Positions 6,054 through 6,672 of a stretch of DNA of 6,672 bases are shown piece by piece. Within the stretch, counting starts at the first letter, position 1. Each line of letters opens with the position of its first letter. Below the pieces are notes generated by a model, which worked only from the letters and a program-made list of their open reading frames with translations, had not been told where the DNA came from and ran no database searches. Source of the DNA: Scatomorpha intestinigallinarum. Lineage in GTDB: Bacteria > Bacillota > Clostridia > Oscillospirales > Oscillospiraceae. Both the position numbers and the translations under genes were made by a program. Location of the stretch: positions 1 to 6,672 of the forward strand of contig DVHH01000031.1 of assembly GCA_018712225.1 (NCBI GenBank), written 5' to 3'.

Positions 6054-6672
6054 TCACAGGTAAAAGCGCTCCGGCTGCGCGTGGGAAGATACACGCACGT
6101 CCAGCCCGGGGAAATCCTCGCCCAGCCAGCGGCAGAGCACCGGCACCACGACGTTTTCCGTCGGATAATGCCCGGCGTCGATGAGGTTTATGCCCTCCTC
6201 GTTGGCCCAGATGAACTGGTGGTGCTTGACGTCGGCGGTGAGGAAGGTATCGCAGCCCTGCGCGAGGGCCAGGAGGATGTCGCCCGCTCCCGCGCCGCCG
6301 CAGATGCCGAGTTTGCGCACGGGCTTTTCCGGCCCGGCGTAGCGCAGCCCGTTCGCGCCCAGGGCGGTCTTGACTTTATTGAGGAAATCGCGAAACGGCA
6401 GCTCCTCCGGCAGCTCGCACAGGCGGCTGATGCCCTCCTCGGCGTTCAGTATGCCCGTCACACGCGCGCCTATAGCCTCGGCCAGCGAGTCGTTCACGCC
6501 GCCGGTCGCGGCGTCGAGGTTCGTGTGCATGCAGATGGCCGACATGCCCGCCTCGATGATGGCGAGGAACTTGCGCCCCGTCATGTCCGCCTCCGTCACG
6601 GCTTTGAGGCCCTCGAAGGTCAGCGGATGATGCGAGACAATGAGCTCCGCGCCCAGCGCCTTCGCCTCAGCG
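6054..6672 (-). CDS. Nif3-like dinuclear metal centre protein (DUF34 family), 5'-truncated by the window edge
   Basis: The frame stays open to the right edge, so the start is outside; 205 residues are visible and about 55-60 N-terminal ones are probably missing. Nif3/DUF34 proteins form hexamers with a two-metal site. They are often labelled GTP cyclohydrolase 1 type 2 homologues, but their role is not settled. Visible family motifs are SHHPLTFEGLK (13-23) with metal-ligand His14/His15, the MHTNLDAATGGVND stretch (48-61), GICGGAGAG (122-130) and, near the end, TADVKHHQF (145-153) and DAGHYPTEN (165-173) with ligands His168 and Glu172. The region between the two halves lacks the PII-like insertion found in longer homologues such as B. 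subtilis YqfO, so this is the short form. An in-frame GTG at 6599 would remove the HHP metal ligands and is not the start. The stop is 80 bases before the response-regulator gene. Confidence 0.92.
   Translation of the reverse strand, partial: AEAKALGAELIVSHHPLTFEGLKAVTEADMTGRKFLAIIEAGMSAICMHTNLDAATGGVNDSLAEAIGARVTGILNAEEGISRLCELPEELPFRDFLNKVKTALGANGLRYAGPEKPVRKLGICGGAGAGDILLALAQGCDTFLTADVKHHQFIWANEEGINLIDAGHYPTENVVVPVLCRWLGEDFPGLDVRVSSHAQPERFYL

Noticed and set aside
6054..6599. Nif3-like gene starting at the GTG at 6599
   Set aside because: The frame continues to the window edge and the added residues contain the metal-binding HHP motif, so the gene is longer and truncated by the window.
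1..6672. A vancomycin-resistance cluster (VanT-like racemase plus VanR/VanS-like pair)
   Set aside because: No ligase, vanXY, vanH or vanX is present, spoIVA and opposing transcription separate the parts, and the two-component subfamily is widespread with unrelated roles.
1..6672. tRNA/rRNA genes, CRISPR repeats, insertion sequences, attachment sites
   Set aside because: Nothing with tRNA-like cloverleaf ends, regularly spaced repeats, transposase genes or terminal inverted repeats was found; all intergenic gaps are 110 bases or shorter.

Overview
The window reads as a chromosomal segment of a GC-rich, endospore-forming member of the Firmicutes, probably a Clostridia/Oscillospiraceae-type organism. 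The evidence is a full-length spoIVA (found only in endospore formers), a membrane-anchored VanT-type amino-acid racemase, a VanR/VanS-like two-component pair, clean GGAGG-type ribosome binding sites and Rho-independent terminators. Species cannot be named from the sequence alone. About 95% of the window is coding, and no RNA gene, insertion sequence, CRISPR array or prophage signature was seen.

Plus strand, 1-1960: the window opens inside a large gene for a racemase. It has the end of an acyltransferase-3-type membrane domain fused to a complete alanine-racemase fold, and it carries the Tyr-to-Asn active-site change typical of serine racemases of the VanT family. A small three-pass membrane protein of unknown function follows. 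It has its own strong sigma-A-type promoter, overlapped by an inverted repeat that could be an operator. A strong hairpin terminator ends this block.

Minus strand, 2003-6672: reading in the direction of transcription from the right edge, there is a 5'-truncated Nif3-like dinuclear-metal protein, then a short regulatory gap with an 11-bp-spaced direct repeat and a promoter. Next come an OmpR-family response regulator and a six-TM histidine kinase overlapping by a few bases, then a strong terminator. Finally comes spoIVA, the spore coat basement-layer ATPase, preceded by a good match to a sigma-E promoter. That promoter's -35 element lies inside the arm of the kinase-gene terminator. spoIVA converges on the small membrane-protein gene and its stop codon lies in the T-run of that gene's terminator.

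The genes look like four independent transcription units rather than one system: racemase/small membrane protein, spoIVA (mother-cell compartment during sporulation), the two-component system (probably autoregulated), and the Nif3 protein. No complete novel system is evident. The observations most worth following are the predicted serine-racemase specificity without a visible van cluster, the low-GC sensor half and basic/Trp-rich loop of the kinase with its degenerate G1 box, the RR direct repeats, and the terminator/promoter overlap upstream of spoIVA.
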